From NCBI RefSeq assembly GCF_927904885.1, contig NZ_CAKMNW010000078.1:1-64000 (forward strand): 64,000 bases of DNA. The letters run 5' to 3'. Position numbers and translations under genes: made by a program. Under the pieces are notes generated by a model. It had not been told where the DNA came from. It saw only the letters and a list, made by a program, of their open reading frames with translations, and did not search any database. Positions 9,486 through 18,658 of the stretch are shown one piece after another; the stretch's first letter is position 1, and each line of letters begins with the position of its first letter. The stretch comes from Candidatus Nitrotoga sp. M5 (GTDB taxonomy: Bacteria; Pseudomonadota; Gammaproteobacteria; Burkholderiales; Gallionellaceae).

Positions 9486-10376
9486 ATGAAAAAGGTAAAA
9501 ATCCCTGATCTCCTCCTCGGTACTATCTGGACCGGTTGGCGCCTCTGGGTTGTGTGGTCTGTCTGTATTTTTTTATCTTTACTTATTGTTTCGTTTCGGA
9601 TTGCGACTGACGCCGAGTTTGATTTTGCATCCTTGTCGGTGCTGCCTGTATTCGTAATTACCTGGATAGGTGGAAGAAAACATGGGGTTTTTGTGGCCAT
9701 CCTTGCATCTTCAATGTGGCTCATTGGCGACATTTTAGCGGAACGAATATACAGTACTCCTTTGATTCCGTGGATAAATGCAATAATTCATTTTATGGCC
9801 TACAGCCTGATAGCCATCCTTGCCACCCAAGTTCGCTTACAGTTTGAAAGAGAGCGTGAGTGCGCAACTCGGGATGTTCTGAGCGGGCTTCATAACAGAA
9901 GAGCCTTTCTCGAGGCTGGCGTCGAAGAAGTCGATCGCACGAAACGCTACGCACACCCATTAGCCGTTATCATTATGGATTTAGACAACTTTAAACAGCT
10001 GAACGACACCAAGGGCCATGATGCTGGGGACGCAGCACTGCAAGCAACTGCCGAAGCTTTGCGCAGCATCTCGCGCGCTAGCGATCGAGTCGCGCGATTG
10101 GGTGGAGACGAATTTGCCATGCTACTTATAGAAATTGAATACGAAGCAGCTATCAAGACGGGCCGAGAAATTTTCGCTACAGTGAACGCCGCACTTAAAG
10201 ACTTCCCACCAGTTAAAGCAAGCATGGGTATAGCATGGTTCGGCAGAGCTGATCGTTCGTTCTCTGAGATGCTTAAAGCAGCCGATGAAATAATGTACGA
10301 GGTCAAGAAAAGCGGTAAAGACAATGTGTACTCACGACGTTTTCCTGAAACTAGCAGGTCAGATACTGAAAAATAA
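9486..10376 (+). CDS. Membrane GGDEF diguanylate cyclase
   Basis: A 296-residue enzyme that should make cyclic di-GMP from two GTP. Three or four membrane segments occupy the first ~130 residues (LWVVWSVCIFLSLLIV, HGVFVAILASSMWLIG, FMAYSLIAILATQV). A complete GGDEF domain follows (DVLSGLHNRRAF, IIMDLDNFKQLND, RLGGDEFAML). The inhibitory RxxD site is present as RASD, exactly five residues before GGDEF, so product inhibition is expected. A GTG seven codons upstream (9465) is an alternative start. Neither has a clear ribosome binding site, and the ATG before MKKVKIPD is preferred. It stands alone next to the other signalling genes. Confidence 0.9.
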   Translation: MKKVKIPDLLLGTIWTGWRLWVVWSVCIFLSLLIVSFRIATDAEFDFASLSVLPVFVITWIGGRKHGVFVAILASSMWLIGDILAERIYSTPLIPWINAIIHFMAYSLIAILATQVRLQFERERECATRDVLSGLHNRRAFLEAGVEEVDRTKRYAHPLAVIIMDLDNFKQLNDTKGHDAGDAALQATAEALRSISRASDRVARLGGDEFAMLLIEIEYEAAIKTGREIFATVNAALKDFPPVKASMGIAWFGRADRSFSEMLKAADEIMYEVKKSGKDNVYSRRFPETSRSDTEK

Positions 10377-11119
10377 CTTTAAACTGTCCTTGCGCTGTTC
10401 AAAGTTCAATATCAGCCCAAGCGAAGTTACCATATTTCTTAGCTAGCAGCCTGCAATTCACGACCCTATACTTCTTCCAGTCTTTTTCAATCTTCCGCAC
10501 GGCGCGACTTACTGTCACAGGGTGTGGCCGCAAAGGTGCCCAATTCAGGAGTTTAATTCTCCACAAAGGTGTCATTCTCGATCGCGATTCGATCGCCTGA
10601 AAACTGTTGATTAATACAAATAAATAGCTAAATACCAGCAACCGGACTTATTTTTTGGCGAACCAGTCAATGATAAATAACTCTACATACCGCCTTAAAC
10701 TACTGATCGAGGCAATGATGAGGGTCGATTGCCATTTTCGATGCTCTACAACAGCATTCCTTCTGCTTTGCGATTCGTTTAATTAGTCGAATCGACCTCC
10801 TTGAAATTCAGCATTGGACCTCGCTCTCCTGATAATCTATTCGGCAGTTCAAGCGGCCTCCGATATTGATACAAAAAGATCACTTTATTCTGTTACGGAT
10901 GACAATATGCGCGAAATCACATCATTAATATTGCCTACCACAAATAGCTTGCGATAGGATATGGATAAGCATATTCTTATATTTAATTCACGTTGAACAT
11001 GGCAAGAATGACAAATTGCTTTTCTACTGGACGCGCTCAAATAAACCCCCAACACCATGAATATAATTAAGTATGTTGTTTTTAAAACAATATAATTCCA
11101 AATTTTCAGGGAGGTTCAA
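10377..11119. other. Intergenic region upstream of the eCIS locus
   Basis: About 740 bases. An 80-codon minus-strand frame (10399-10641) is open but resembles nothing I know and has no convincing start. The rest is AT-rich, has no recognisable gene, and should carry the control region of the long eCIS transcript. Confidence 0.4.
11075..11096 (+). promoter_or_regulatory. Candidate promoter/operator of the eCIS locus
   Basis: A perfect TATAAT (11091-11096) lies 23 bases before the first eCIS start codon. It overlaps a near-palindrome TTGTTTTTAAAACAA (about 11077-11091) that could be an operator. No good -35 hexamer sits at 16-18 bases, so an activator or alternative sigma factor may be needed. 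Weak evidence. Confidence 0.3.
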
Positions 11120-11485
11120 ATGGCAGAAAAAATAAACTGGAACTTTGTAACACAAGCACTCAATGGCCCGTCTGTCTCGGGCGCAGGCACGCTGGAGGTG
11201 GAAGCCTACGACAAGATCGCGGTAACGATCGCCGTTGGTGCGACCCAGCAGGTCAATCTGGTGCCAAGCGGAGCCGTTTCGCTGCTTATCATCAATCCGG
11301 CCGTACCTGACGCTGACTTAAGTTATGACGTCGGTGGCAATGCGATAGTACTGGATGGCCCACACGTGTTGATCGGCGCAGGTGCAGTTAGCCTGCTTGG
11401 CGGCGCAACGAATCTTTCCTTCACCAATAACACAGCCGAAGACGCGATCATCGAAATACTGCTCGGGCGAGACGCTACGCCGTAA
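11120..11485 (+). CDS. eCIS-associated 121-aa beta-rich protein, unknown function
   Basis: First gene of the eCIS locus, preceded by a strong GGGAGG ribosome binding site. The protein has no signal peptide and no membrane helix. It is rich in Ala, Gly, Val and Ile, with alternating hydrophobic strands (KIAVTIAVGATQQVNLV, AVSLLIINPA, DAIIEILLG), consistent with a small beta-sandwich. It stands 43 bases before the sheath gene, so it is probably made with the particle. It may be an outer decoration, a tip or a fibre-associated protein. I do not recognise the family. Confidence 0.7.
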   Translation: MAEKINWNFVTQALNGPSVSGAGTLEVEAYDKIAVTIAVGATQQVNLVPSGAVSLLIINPAVPDADLSYDVGGNAIVLDGPHVLIGAGAVSLLGGATNLSFTNNTAEDAIIEILLGRDATP

Positions 11486-11528
11486 ATCCGTACCTTAAAT
11501 ATATCCATTACTTTAAAGGAGAAGCAAC

Positions 11529-13112
11529 ATGCCGGTCACCTTATCCTACCCTGGCGTTTATATTGAAGAAGTGTCCAGTGGCGTGCGAACCATCACCGGT
11601 GTGGCTACCTCCATCACCGCTTTCGTCGGGCGTGCCCTGCGCGGCCCGACAAATGATCCGGTGCGCGTGCAAAGCTTCGGCGAGTTTGAGCGGCGTTTCG
11701 GCGGGCTGTGGCGCGAAAGCACTCTTAGTTACTCGCTACAGCATTTCTTCCAGAATGGCGGCACCGACGCCCTTGTCGTGCGCGTACACAATGGTGCGGC
11801 CGCCGCCACCCTCACCTTGGCGGCAGGGTTCAATCTAGTTGCTGCGAATCCCGGCAAGTGGGGCGAGAAGCTGCGGGCACGCATCGATCACAACACTCGC
11901 CCTCACCTTCCTACTGACCCCGCCAACAGCCTGTTCAACCTCTCGGTGCGCGACACTGCGACTGGTGCAACCGAGCGCTTCCTTAACCTTTCCACCGACT
12001 CGAATAACGCGCGCTTCGTTACGCGTGTACTCGAACAGGAATCGAACTTGGTGCGGATCGTCACACCACCCGGCACGGTGCCTGTGCTGCGCCCTACAGC
12101 TCACGGCAATCCGTCCGCTGGCGCCGATCCACTGCTGGACAATGCCTCCTCCACCGTGTTCGCGGCGACTGGCAGTGAAGGAGCAGCCATTACTGACAAC
12201 CAGATATCACTGGCCTCACTGGAAGCTGCCAAACAGGGGATATGGGCACTGCAAAAGGCAGACCTGTTCAATCTGCTGTGTATTCCGCCGCTGACGCGCG
12301 AACCAGGCGGCGACGTAAATTCTCAAACCCGAAGCGCTGCCGCCGCCTATTGCTTTGCGCGACGCGCCATGTATATTGTCGACCCTCTCATGGCCTGGGA
12401 CGAGCCTTCTGATCTAACCGGTGCCAGCGGTCTGGATAGCGCCAGTTGGGGCCTGGCTCGCAGCGCAAATGCAGCACTGTATTTCCCTTATATTCGCCAG
12501 CCCGATCCTTTGCAAGAAAATCGCTTGGCTGACTTTGCCCCCTGCGGTGCTGTGGCTGGAATCATTGCGCGCACCGATGGCCAGCGTGGTGTATGGAAAG
12601 CCCCTGCAGGGAACGATGCTACTCTTAACGGCGTAGTCGAACTCTCGGTAAAACTTACCGATGGTGAAAATGGCCAACTCAATCCATTAGCAGTTAATTG
12701 CCTGCGCGCTTTTCCAGTCACCGGCCGTCTTGTATGGGGTGCTCGTACCCTGCGCGGCGCGGACCAACTTGCCTCTGAGTGGAAATACCTTCCAGTGCGG
12801 CGTCTCGCCTTATTCCTTGAGGAAAGCCTGTTTCGAGGTTCGCAATGGGTGGTGTTCGAACCGAACGATGAACCGTTGTGGGCACAGATACGCCTCAACC
12901 TCGGTGCCTTTATGCAGAACCTGTTTCGTCAAGGTGCCTTCCAGGGCAGTAGCCCGCGCGAAGCATATTTTGTTAAGTGCGACAGGGAAACCACCACCCA
13001 GAATGACATTGATCTGGGCATCGTCAATATCGTGGTGGGCTTCGCACCACTCAAGCCTGCAGAATTCGTGGTGATCAAGCTGCAACAGATCGCTGGCCAA
13101 ATCCAAGTCTAA
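11529..13112 (+). CDS. eCIS contractile sheath protein
   Basis: A 527-residue phage-tail sheath protein, the outer contractile layer of the particle. The N-terminus LSYPGVYIEEVSSGVRTITGV is the hallmark of the tail-sheath family. A variable middle domain follows, and the conserved C-terminal region (WVVFEPNDEPLWAQIR, IDLGIVNIVVGFAPLKPAEF) forms the handshake layer that links neighbouring subunits. Only one sheath gene is present, whereas Afp and PVC clusters carry three. A ribosome binding site AAAGGAG precedes the ATG. The tube gene follows after 22 bases. Confidence 0.95.
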   Translation: MPVTLSYPGVYIEEVSSGVRTITGVATSITAFVGRALRGPTNDPVRVQSFGEFERRFGGLWRESTLSYSLQHFFQNGGTDALVVRVHNGAAAATLTLAAGFNLVAANPGKWGEKLRARIDHNTRPHLPTDPANSLFNLSVRDTATGATERFLNLSTDSNNARFVTRVLEQESNLVRIVTPPGTVPVLRPTAHGNPSAGADPLLDNASSTVFAATGSEGAAITDNQISLASLEAAKQGIWALQKADLFNLLCIPPLTREPGGDVNSQTRSAAAAYCFARRAMYIVDPLMAWDEPSDLTGASGLDSASWGLARSANAALYFPYIRQPDPLQENRLADFAPCGAVAGIIARTDGQRGVWKAPAGNDATLNGVVELSVKLTDGENGQLNPLAVNCLRAFPVTGRLVWGARTLRGADQLASEWKYLPVRRLALFLEESLFRGSQWVVFEPNDEPLWAQIRLNLGAFMQNLFRQGAFQGSSPREAYFVKCDRETTTQNDIDLGIVNIVVGFAPLKPAEFVVIKLQQIAGQIQV

Positions 13113-13134
13113 CTCAGATAATCAGGAGGCATCC

Positions 13135-13659
13135 ATGGCAACATTCACCGTCAATGCACAGCGTTTCGATCCTTACAAAAATTTTAAATTCCGCGTCAAA
13201 TGGGATGGCCGTTATGTCGCTGGCATCTCCAAGGTTGGCGCAATCAAGCGTAGCACCGAACTGGTTGAACACCGCGAGGGAGGCGATCCATCAACTTCGC
13301 GCAAGTCGCCCGGTCGCACCAAATTCGAGGCGATCACGCTGGAGCGCGGCGTCACCCATGACACCGAATTTGAAAAATGGGCCAACAAGGTTTGGAACTA
13401 TGGCTCCGGTTTAGGCGCCGAGGTCTCGCTGAAAGATTTCCGCAAAGACCTCATCATCGAGGTCTATAACGAGGCAGGTCAGCTTGCGCTTGCCTACAAG
13501 GTATTTCGTTGCTGGGTATCTGAATACCAGGCCTTGCCTGATCTTGACGCCAATGCCAACGCGGTTGCCATCCAGCAGATCAAGCTGGAAAACGAGGGCT
13601 GGGAACGCGACTACGATGTAACCGAACCCAGCGAACCCAGCTTCACGGAACCAGCCTGA
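13135..13659 (+). CDS. eCIS inner tube protein (gp19-like)
   Basis: A 174-residue T4 gp19-like tail tube protein that should stack into the inner tube enclosed by the sheath. Diagnostic features are FDPYKNFKFRVKWDGRYVAGISKVG at the start, the EGGDPSTSRKSPGRTKFEAITLERGVT segment in the middle, and a C-terminal IQQIKLENEGWERD strand. The length is slightly above the usual ~150 because of an acidic C-terminal tail (DVTEPSEPSFTEPA). Single copy. It is preceded by CAGGAGG and followed closely by the baseplate-assembly gene. Confidence 0.95.
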   Translation: MATFTVNAQRFDPYKNFKFRVKWDGRYVAGISKVGAIKRSTELVEHREGGDPSTSRKSPGRTKFEAITLERGVTHDTEFEKWANKVWNYGSGLGAEVSLKDFRKDLIIEVYNEAGQLALAYKVFRCWVSEYQALPDLDANANAVAIQQIKLENEGWERDYDVTEPSEPSFTEPA

Positions 13660-13664
13660 CACCC

Positions 13665-14396
13665 ATGCAAGCTCCTGGCGATACAGAGATTCTTGCTCTG
13701 TGGGAGCGCGGCCTCTCGCGGCACCCGATTGACAGAGCACTATTGCTGTGTGCTTGGGCACGGCCGGATTTACCGTCTTCCAGCTTCCCCGATCTGCCGC
13801 TGGGTAAAATCAACCGGGTGCTACTACACCTGCGCGAAATTTGCTTTGGGCCGCGCATCATTGCCTGTATTGATTGCGAACATTGCAGCACACGAATGGA
13901 AGTCACTCTTGATACCAGTCAGTTACTCGCTGGTATCAACGAGGACGATACGACCAACAAGTTCGACAATAGACCAGCCGAGTTCGAGATATCCAATCTT
14001 CGCTTCCGCGTACCATGCAGTCGCGATCTAGCGGCGATTAGCGGGGAGCGGGATATCAAGGCGGCGGCGGTTAAGCTGCTGAAACAATGTTGCTTAGAAC
14101 TCCCAGAGAGCAGAAAAACAGATTTTGCAAGCATGCTTCCCAAGGCCGAAGCTGCCATGGAAATTCTTGATCCTGCAGCTGACATCAACCTCTCCCTTAG
14201 CTGCGAGGACTGTGATCACAGTTGGCTGGCTAGCTTCAACATTGGCTCGTTATTGTGGGATGAAATCGATGTGCGTGCCCGGGCCTTGCTCGCCGAAGTA
14301 CATAGTCTTGCTCAGGCATATGGTTGGACTGAACCGGAAATATTCGCGCTCTCACCGCAACGGCGTGCAGCCTATCTCGACATGGTGGGCATATGA
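13665..14396 (+). CDS. T4 gp26-like baseplate/chaperone protein with Cys pairs
   Basis: A 243-residue protein of the T4-baseplate-like family common in eCIS loci just after the tube gene. Its opening LWERGLSRHPIDRALLLCAWA matches the conserved N-terminus of that family. Two Cys clusters, CIDCEHC and CEDCDHSW, look like a split zinc-binding module, one in the first half and one in the second. It starts five bases after the tube stop, and its own stop overlaps the next start (ATGA). The role is probably baseplate hub assembly or chaperoning of the tube. Exact function is inferred from position. Confidence 0.75.
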   Translation: MQAPGDTEILALWERGLSRHPIDRALLLCAWARPDLPSSSFPDLPLGKINRVLLHLREICFGPRIIACIDCEHCSTRMEVTLDTSQLLAGINEDDTTNKFDNRPAEFEISNLRFRVPCSRDLAAISGERDIKAAAVKLLKQCCLELPESRKTDFASMLPKAEAAMEILDPAADINLSLSCEDCDHSWLASFNIGSLLWDEIDVRARALLAEVHSLAQAYGWTEPEIFALSPQRRAAYLDMVGI

Positions 14397-15148
14397 ATGG
14401 ATTTTTGCATCGGCTTGCCGCACAGGCCATAGGAAACACAAACAACTTGCGTTCCGTAGCGTGCGCACCTTACGCCACCCCACTTTCGCTTGCAAATAGT
14501 GCAGAGCCGGATAATCAAATACCTGGATTGAACTCTGTTGTTAATGAACGACGAAACATGGGAAAAAATGAGACGGCACGGGATTCCGTACCCAGTCAAG
14601 AACAGCCTCATGCCAATTTCCCGACAGAAATCAGCACGCAAACCCGCAACAACGAAGTTACACCGTTATTACCAGAAGTTTTCGATGTCCAATTGGGCAG
14701 TGACTCTGACTCTTATGCAAAACCGAACCCAACCAACGGCCCAACCTCATCTGTGAAAGCAAAATTACAGCAATCAAGTATTAATAAATCGGTTGCGGGC
14801 GAATCTCCAGTTGTTGCTGAGGAAATTGAAATACAGGAAATTGAAATGCATATACCGGAGGATAAAATCACAGCTTTCACTGATAGCAATTATCCTTCGC
14901 CACTTTTGCCGTTGAAGAATGCTGCACGTCCTTCGGCATCGAATGTAAATGTAGCAGCGCAACGTGCCGAGCAAAGCGGTTTTGGCCAGCGGGTTCAGGT
15001 CGAGGACGTAACCGAAGTACATGTGAGCATAGGTCGCATAGAAGTCACAGCCGTGCATGAGTCACAGCCGCAAAAACGCCAAGCGCCGACGCAGGCCAAA
15101 CCACTGTCGCTCGATGAATATCTTGCCCGTCGAGGGAGGGGAACATGA
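14393..15148 (+). CDS. eCIS linker-rich conserved protein
   Basis: A 251-residue protein with no catalytic motif. It opens with MNGFLHRLAAQAIG and ends with VHVSIGRIEVTAVHES...LSLDEYLARR, two short blocks that recur in proteins at this position of eCIS loci. They are joined by about 180 residues of low-complexity, probably disordered sequence rich in Asn, Ser, Glu and Pro. Start and stop overlap both neighbours by four bases. It may be an assembly factor that bridges two parts of the particle. It is too short and too disordered to be a normal tape measure. Function unknown. Confidence 0.7.
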   Translation: MNGFLHRLAAQAIGNTNNLRSVACAPYATPLSLANSAEPDNQIPGLNSVVNERRNMGKNETARDSVPSQEQPHANFPTEISTQTRNNEVTPLLPEVFDVQLGSDSDSYAKPNPTNGPTSSVKAKLQQSSINKSVAGESPVVAEEIEIQEIEMHIPEDKITAFTDSNYPSPLLPLKNAARPSASNVNVAAQRAEQSGFGQRVQVEDVTEVHVSIGRIEVTAVHESQPQKRQAPTQAKPLSLDEYLARRGRGT

Positions 15149-16485
15149 GCAGCGCGCTCGCCATTGCCGGGGTGACCGCAGTATTGCGCGATTTACTCAA
15201 TGACGGACTGATCAACCACGATGCAACTAGCGTTCTTGGTGCTACTGTCTCGGTAAGTGCTGGCCCACCTGACCGGGTGATACCAGCAAACAGTGGCACC
15301 GAATCTTCCCAACTCAATCTGTTCATGTACCACGTTACGCCCAACACTGGTTGGCGTAATGAAAGTTTTCCCACACTCGATGCCACTGGCAGCCAGCGGT
15401 TATCCAACGCACCGCTTGCCCTTAATCTGCATTACTTGCTTTCTGCTCACGGCAGCGAAGATTTACATGGCGAAATTCTGCTCGGTTATGCCATGCAACT
15501 TCTGCATGAGATGCCCATACTCAGCCGTAAAGCCATTCGAAAAGCGCTCGACCCATCGCCTCCTATAGCTGGCACGGCTCTTCCGGCTGCGTTAAAAGCA
15601 TTGGCGGACTCTGGACTTGAAAAGCAGATCGAACTGATCAAGATCACACCGGAATATCTCAACACCGAAGAACTATCAAAACTTTGGACCTCCACGCAAA
15701 GCCATTTACGCCCAACAGCAGCCTATATGGCCAGTGTGGTGTTAATAGAATCGACTCAATCGGTTCGATCTGCACCGCCGGTATTGACGCGAGGGCCTGT
15801 AGTAAAACCCGACCCTCTCAATGTAGATACGTGGTATGAAAGTGGCATCACTGCTGTAGCTGGCCTTACGCCTCCTTATCCGATACTCACTGGTATAGAA
15901 CTACCCGATAAGCAGATAGCCGCGCGCCTCGGCGAGACCATCAAGCTGAAAGGTTACAACCTCAACGGAACAAACCTTGCCGTGCGTTTCGCGCATCCTG
16001 GTCTGACAACTCCGATTGAAATTTCTCTCGGTACTAATGCAAACGAAGAGATTTTTTCAATGGTTTTGCCTAATACCGCTCAGGACGATATCGACTGGCC
16101 TGCGGGTATATGGGAGGTAACTGCAATATTACAACGCTCTGGTGAAACCGTGACACGCAGCACTAATCCACTTACGCTGTTCCTGGCACCGCGTATCGAC
16201 ATAGCGGGTAGCAGTGCCATACGTGACTCGTCCGGTGTGACCATCACTCTTGTCTTTGCTCCGCAAGCCCGACCCGGCCAACGAATAAGCCTCAATGCAG
16301 GAGGATATGAGGCATCGCCAGAGAAATTTACTGTTCCGACCGCCAGCCTTCAATTTAAGTATGCTCAATTGCCCGCAGGGAGCCACCTGTTGCGTTTGCG
16401 TGTCGATGGCGCTGACAGTTTACTGGTGGTCCGACTTACTACGCCGCCGCAATTTGACAACACACAGATGTTAATCGTGCCATGA
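15145..16485 (+). CDS. DUF4255 tail-terminator (cap, Pvc16/Afp16-like) protein
   Basis: A 446-residue protein with an N-terminal DUF4255 domain (about 1-190: ALAIAGVTAVLRDLLNDG, SQLNLFMYHVTPNTGWRN, LALNLHYLLSAHG). This domain is the tail-terminator module that caps sheath and tube at the distal end of eCIS particles. The rest is an Ig-like or beta-sandwich extension (GETIKLKGYNLNGTNLAVRF, GVTITLVFAPQARPG), so the protein is longer than minimal caps. It overlaps both neighbours by four bases, the AAA+ ATPase following, as Afp16 and Afp15 neighbour each other in other clusters. Confidence 0.9.
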   Translation: MSSALAIAGVTAVLRDLLNDGLINHDATSVLGATVSVSAGPPDRVIPANSGTESSQLNLFMYHVTPNTGWRNESFPTLDATGSQRLSNAPLALNLHYLLSAHGSEDLHGEILLGYAMQLLHEMPILSRKAIRKALDPSPPIAGTALPAALKALADSGLEKQIELIKITPEYLNTEELSKLWTSTQSHLRPTAAYMASVVLIESTQSVRSAPPVLTRGPVVKPDPLNVDTWYESGITAVAGLTPPYPILTGIELPDKQIAARLGETIKLKGYNLNGTNLAVRFAHPGLTTPIEISLGTNANEEIFSMVLPNTAQDDIDWPAGIWEVTAILQRSGETVTRSTNPLTLFLAPRIDIAGSSAIRDSSGVTITLVFAPQARPGQRISLNAGGYEASPEKFTVPTASLQFKYAQLPAGSHLLRLRVDGADSLLVVRLTTPPQFDNTQMLIVP

Positions 16486-18407
16486 ACGCCCCCGACCAAC
16501 GCCACGACTGGACCGATGCAAATCAACGCCTGATGGTGGCTGAACTCGCACGCATCAAGGCCTGTATGGTTGGTGAAAGTCAGGAAACGGCAATAGCGAC
16601 AGCAGACAAAATCCGCGCTGTATTATCGTCACAGTCAGCCATAGATCGCTTGGTGGATTGCTTTGATCTAAGCACTTTCGAGCGAGACGTTCTCTTGCTT
16701 TGCGCAGGGGTAGAGATGGACGCAAATTTAGCCTTACTGTGCGCCACTACTCAAAACAAGCCTCTGCAAACCTATGCAACTTTTAGTTTGGCGCTGGCGT
16801 CGCTGGAAGAGCCGCATTGGAGTGCGCTCAGCCCGATACGCCCCCTGCGCAGGTGGCGCCTGATTGAGGTTTCAGATGAAGCGAGTTTGGCGAATGCGCG
16901 CTTGCGCATAGAGGAGCGAGTGTTGCACTTTCTGGCCGGAATCAATTACCTCGACACTCGCCTGGAACCTCTGCTCAAAATTCGGGGCGTAGCTAAAACT
17001 CTAGCAATTGCTCAACTCGAAACTGCACAAGCTATATTTGAAGGCTTGCATGAGCGCAATGCACCCGTCCCAGTCATCCAGCTTCTAGGAGATGATCGCG
17101 ACGGTCAGGCGGATATCGCCGCCAGTGTCGCAGCCAAACTCGGGATGCAACTTCTTATCCTGCATGCGGAAGACATACCTGCAGGCGTTCACGAACGTAA
17201 CGCCTTTGCCGTTTTGTGGCAACGCGAATCTACGCTGTTATCCAGTGCTTTGCTGATTGAATGCCATGAGCAGGAAAATGTAACCGCTGCCCGGCTCGCC
17301 GAAGATTTAAGTGGATTGTTGTTTATCGCTAGTAATGATCCGCTGGAACTGCAACGCAGCACCTTGCGCTTCACCGTAAACAAACCGGAGGCCAAAGATC
17401 AAAAACACTTGTGGCAACAGGCATTAGGTTCAGCGACAACGAAGCTCAATGATTCGCTGGATGGGGTCGCATCACAGTACAGATTGAGCGCACAAACAAT
17501 CCTGAGTACCGGCGCCGAAATCAGCAGTGCTATTAACGCAAGCGATAAACCAGATGAACTGTTGTGGCAAGTCTGTCGCACTTTGGGACGACGACAGCTG
17601 GATGATTTAGCTCAGCGTGTTGAACCGACTTCCCGCTGGGATGACTTGATCCTGCCGGAACATCAAAAGTTAGTTCTGAGCCAAGTCGCGAGCCATGTGC
17701 GCAACCGGCTCAAGGTCTGCAAAGAATGGGGTTTTGCTCGCAAAAGCGCCCGCGGCTTGGGTCTCAGCACATTATTCGCCGGAGAAAGCGGCACCGGTAA
17801 AACCATGGCTGCCGAAGTATTGGCCAACGAACTGCACCTCGATCTTTACCGCATAGACCTATCCTCAGTGGTCAGCAAATACATCGGCGAGACAGAAAAA
17901 AACTTGCGCAAGGTTTTCGATGCCGCCGAAGAAAGCGGCGTAATTCTGCTATTCGACGAGGCCGATTCTTTGTTCGGCAAGCGCAGCGAAGTGAAAGACA
18001 GCCATGACCGCTATGCCAATATCGAAGTGAGTTATTTGCTGCAACGCATGGAGGCTTACACCGGCCTAGCCATCTTGACCACCAACCTGAAGACGTCACT
18101 GGATACAGCGTTTCAGCGGCGATTACGCTTCGTTGTGCAATTCACTTTTCCCGATACAGAACAGCGCGAAGCCATCTGGCGCAGTGTATTCCCTGACACC
18201 ACGCCAACCCGGGACCTGGACTATCGCAAGCTGGCGCAGCTCCAAGTGGCAGGTGGAAATATCCGTAACATCGCGCTAAATGCCGCATTTCTGGCCGCTG
18301 ATGCAGGCGAGGTTGTCAACATGGTGCATCTGCTGCACGCCGCCCACGGTGAGGGCTCGAAGCGTGAACGTCCTTTGACCGATGCAGAAACCCGGGGGTG
18401 GGTATGA
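16482..18407 (+). CDS. eCIS AAA+ ATPase (Pvc15/Afp15-like)
   Basis: A 641-residue ATPase of the type present in every eCIS cluster. A long N-terminal region (about 1-400) precedes one AAA+ module. The module has Walker A GESGTGKT near residue 434, Walker B VILLFDEADSLFGKR near 485-500, sensor AILTTN, and arginine-finger candidates in TAFQRRLRF. It is thought to help load cargo or remodel the particle during assembly; in Afp and PVC, Afp15/Pvc15 homologues are needed for toxin loading or stability. It lies directly before the cargo genes, with ATGA overlaps on both sides, which fits a cargo-loading role. Confidence 0.93.
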   Translation: MNAPDQRHDWTDANQRLMVAELARIKACMVGESQETAIATADKIRAVLSSQSAIDRLVDCFDLSTFERDVLLLCAGVEMDANLALLCATTQNKPLQTYATFSLALASLEEPHWSALSPIRPLRRWRLIEVSDEASLANARLRIEERVLHFLAGINYLDTRLEPLLKIRGVAKTLAIAQLETAQAIFEGLHERNAPVPVIQLLGDDRDGQADIAASVAAKLGMQLLILHAEDIPAGVHERNAFAVLWQRESTLLSSALLIECHEQENVTAARLAEDLSGLLFIASNDPLELQRSTLRFTVNKPEAKDQKHLWQQALGSATTKLNDSLDGVASQYRLSAQTILSTGAEISSAINASDKPDELLWQVCRTLGRRQLDDLAQRVEPTSRWDDLILPEHQKLVLSQVASHVRNRLKVCKEWGFARKSARGLGLSTLFAGESGTGKTMAAEVLANELHLDLYRIDLSSVVSKYIGETEKNLRKVFDAAEESGVILLFDEADSLFGKRSEVKDSHDRYANIEVSYLLQRMEAYTGLAILTTNLKTSLDTAFQRRLRFVVQFTFPDTEQREAIWRSVFPDTTPTRDLDYRKLAQLQVAGGNIRNIALNAAFLAADAGEVVNMVHLLHAAHGEGSKRERPLTDAETRGWV

Positions 18408-18658
18408 AACGCGTCGTCCTGCACATCGATAGATTGGTATTGAAAGGTTTCCGGAACGAAGACCGGCACGGCATCGCCGAAGGCTTGCAGCAGGAATTGA
18501 CCCGTCTGATTACCGATTCACAGGTCGCCCAGCAGTTAGCGGTGAATGGCGATGTGTCGCGGCTACGAGTTGGAAGCATTCAAATTGACCAAGGTGCAAA
18601 ACCACAGAAAATCGGCTTGCAAGTGGCGCAGGGAATAGGCAGGGGGATGAAACCATGA
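18404..18658 (+). CDS. Small conserved eCIS protein between ATPase and cargo
   Basis: An 84-residue protein beginning MKRVVLHIDRLVLKGFRNED. The ATG at 18404 overlaps the ATPase stop (ATGA) and is preferred over a GTG two codons earlier. Its own stop overlaps the DUF4157 cargo start in the same way. It has an amphipathic helix with GIAEGLQQELTRLI and ends in Gly/Arg/Lys-rich sequence. Small proteins of this look are often found just before DUF4157 cargo genes. A role as cargo adaptor or chaperone is plausible but unproven. Confidence 0.7.
   Translation: MKRVVLHIDRLVLKGFRNEDRHGIAEGLQQELTRLITDSQVAQQLAVNGDVSRLRVGSIQIDQGAKPQKIGLQVAQGIGRGMKP

Noticed and set aside
10399..10641. 80-codon minus-strand frame after the diguanylate cyclase
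   Set aside because: No family, no signal for translation, stands in a decayed intergenic region; mentioned only in the gap entry.
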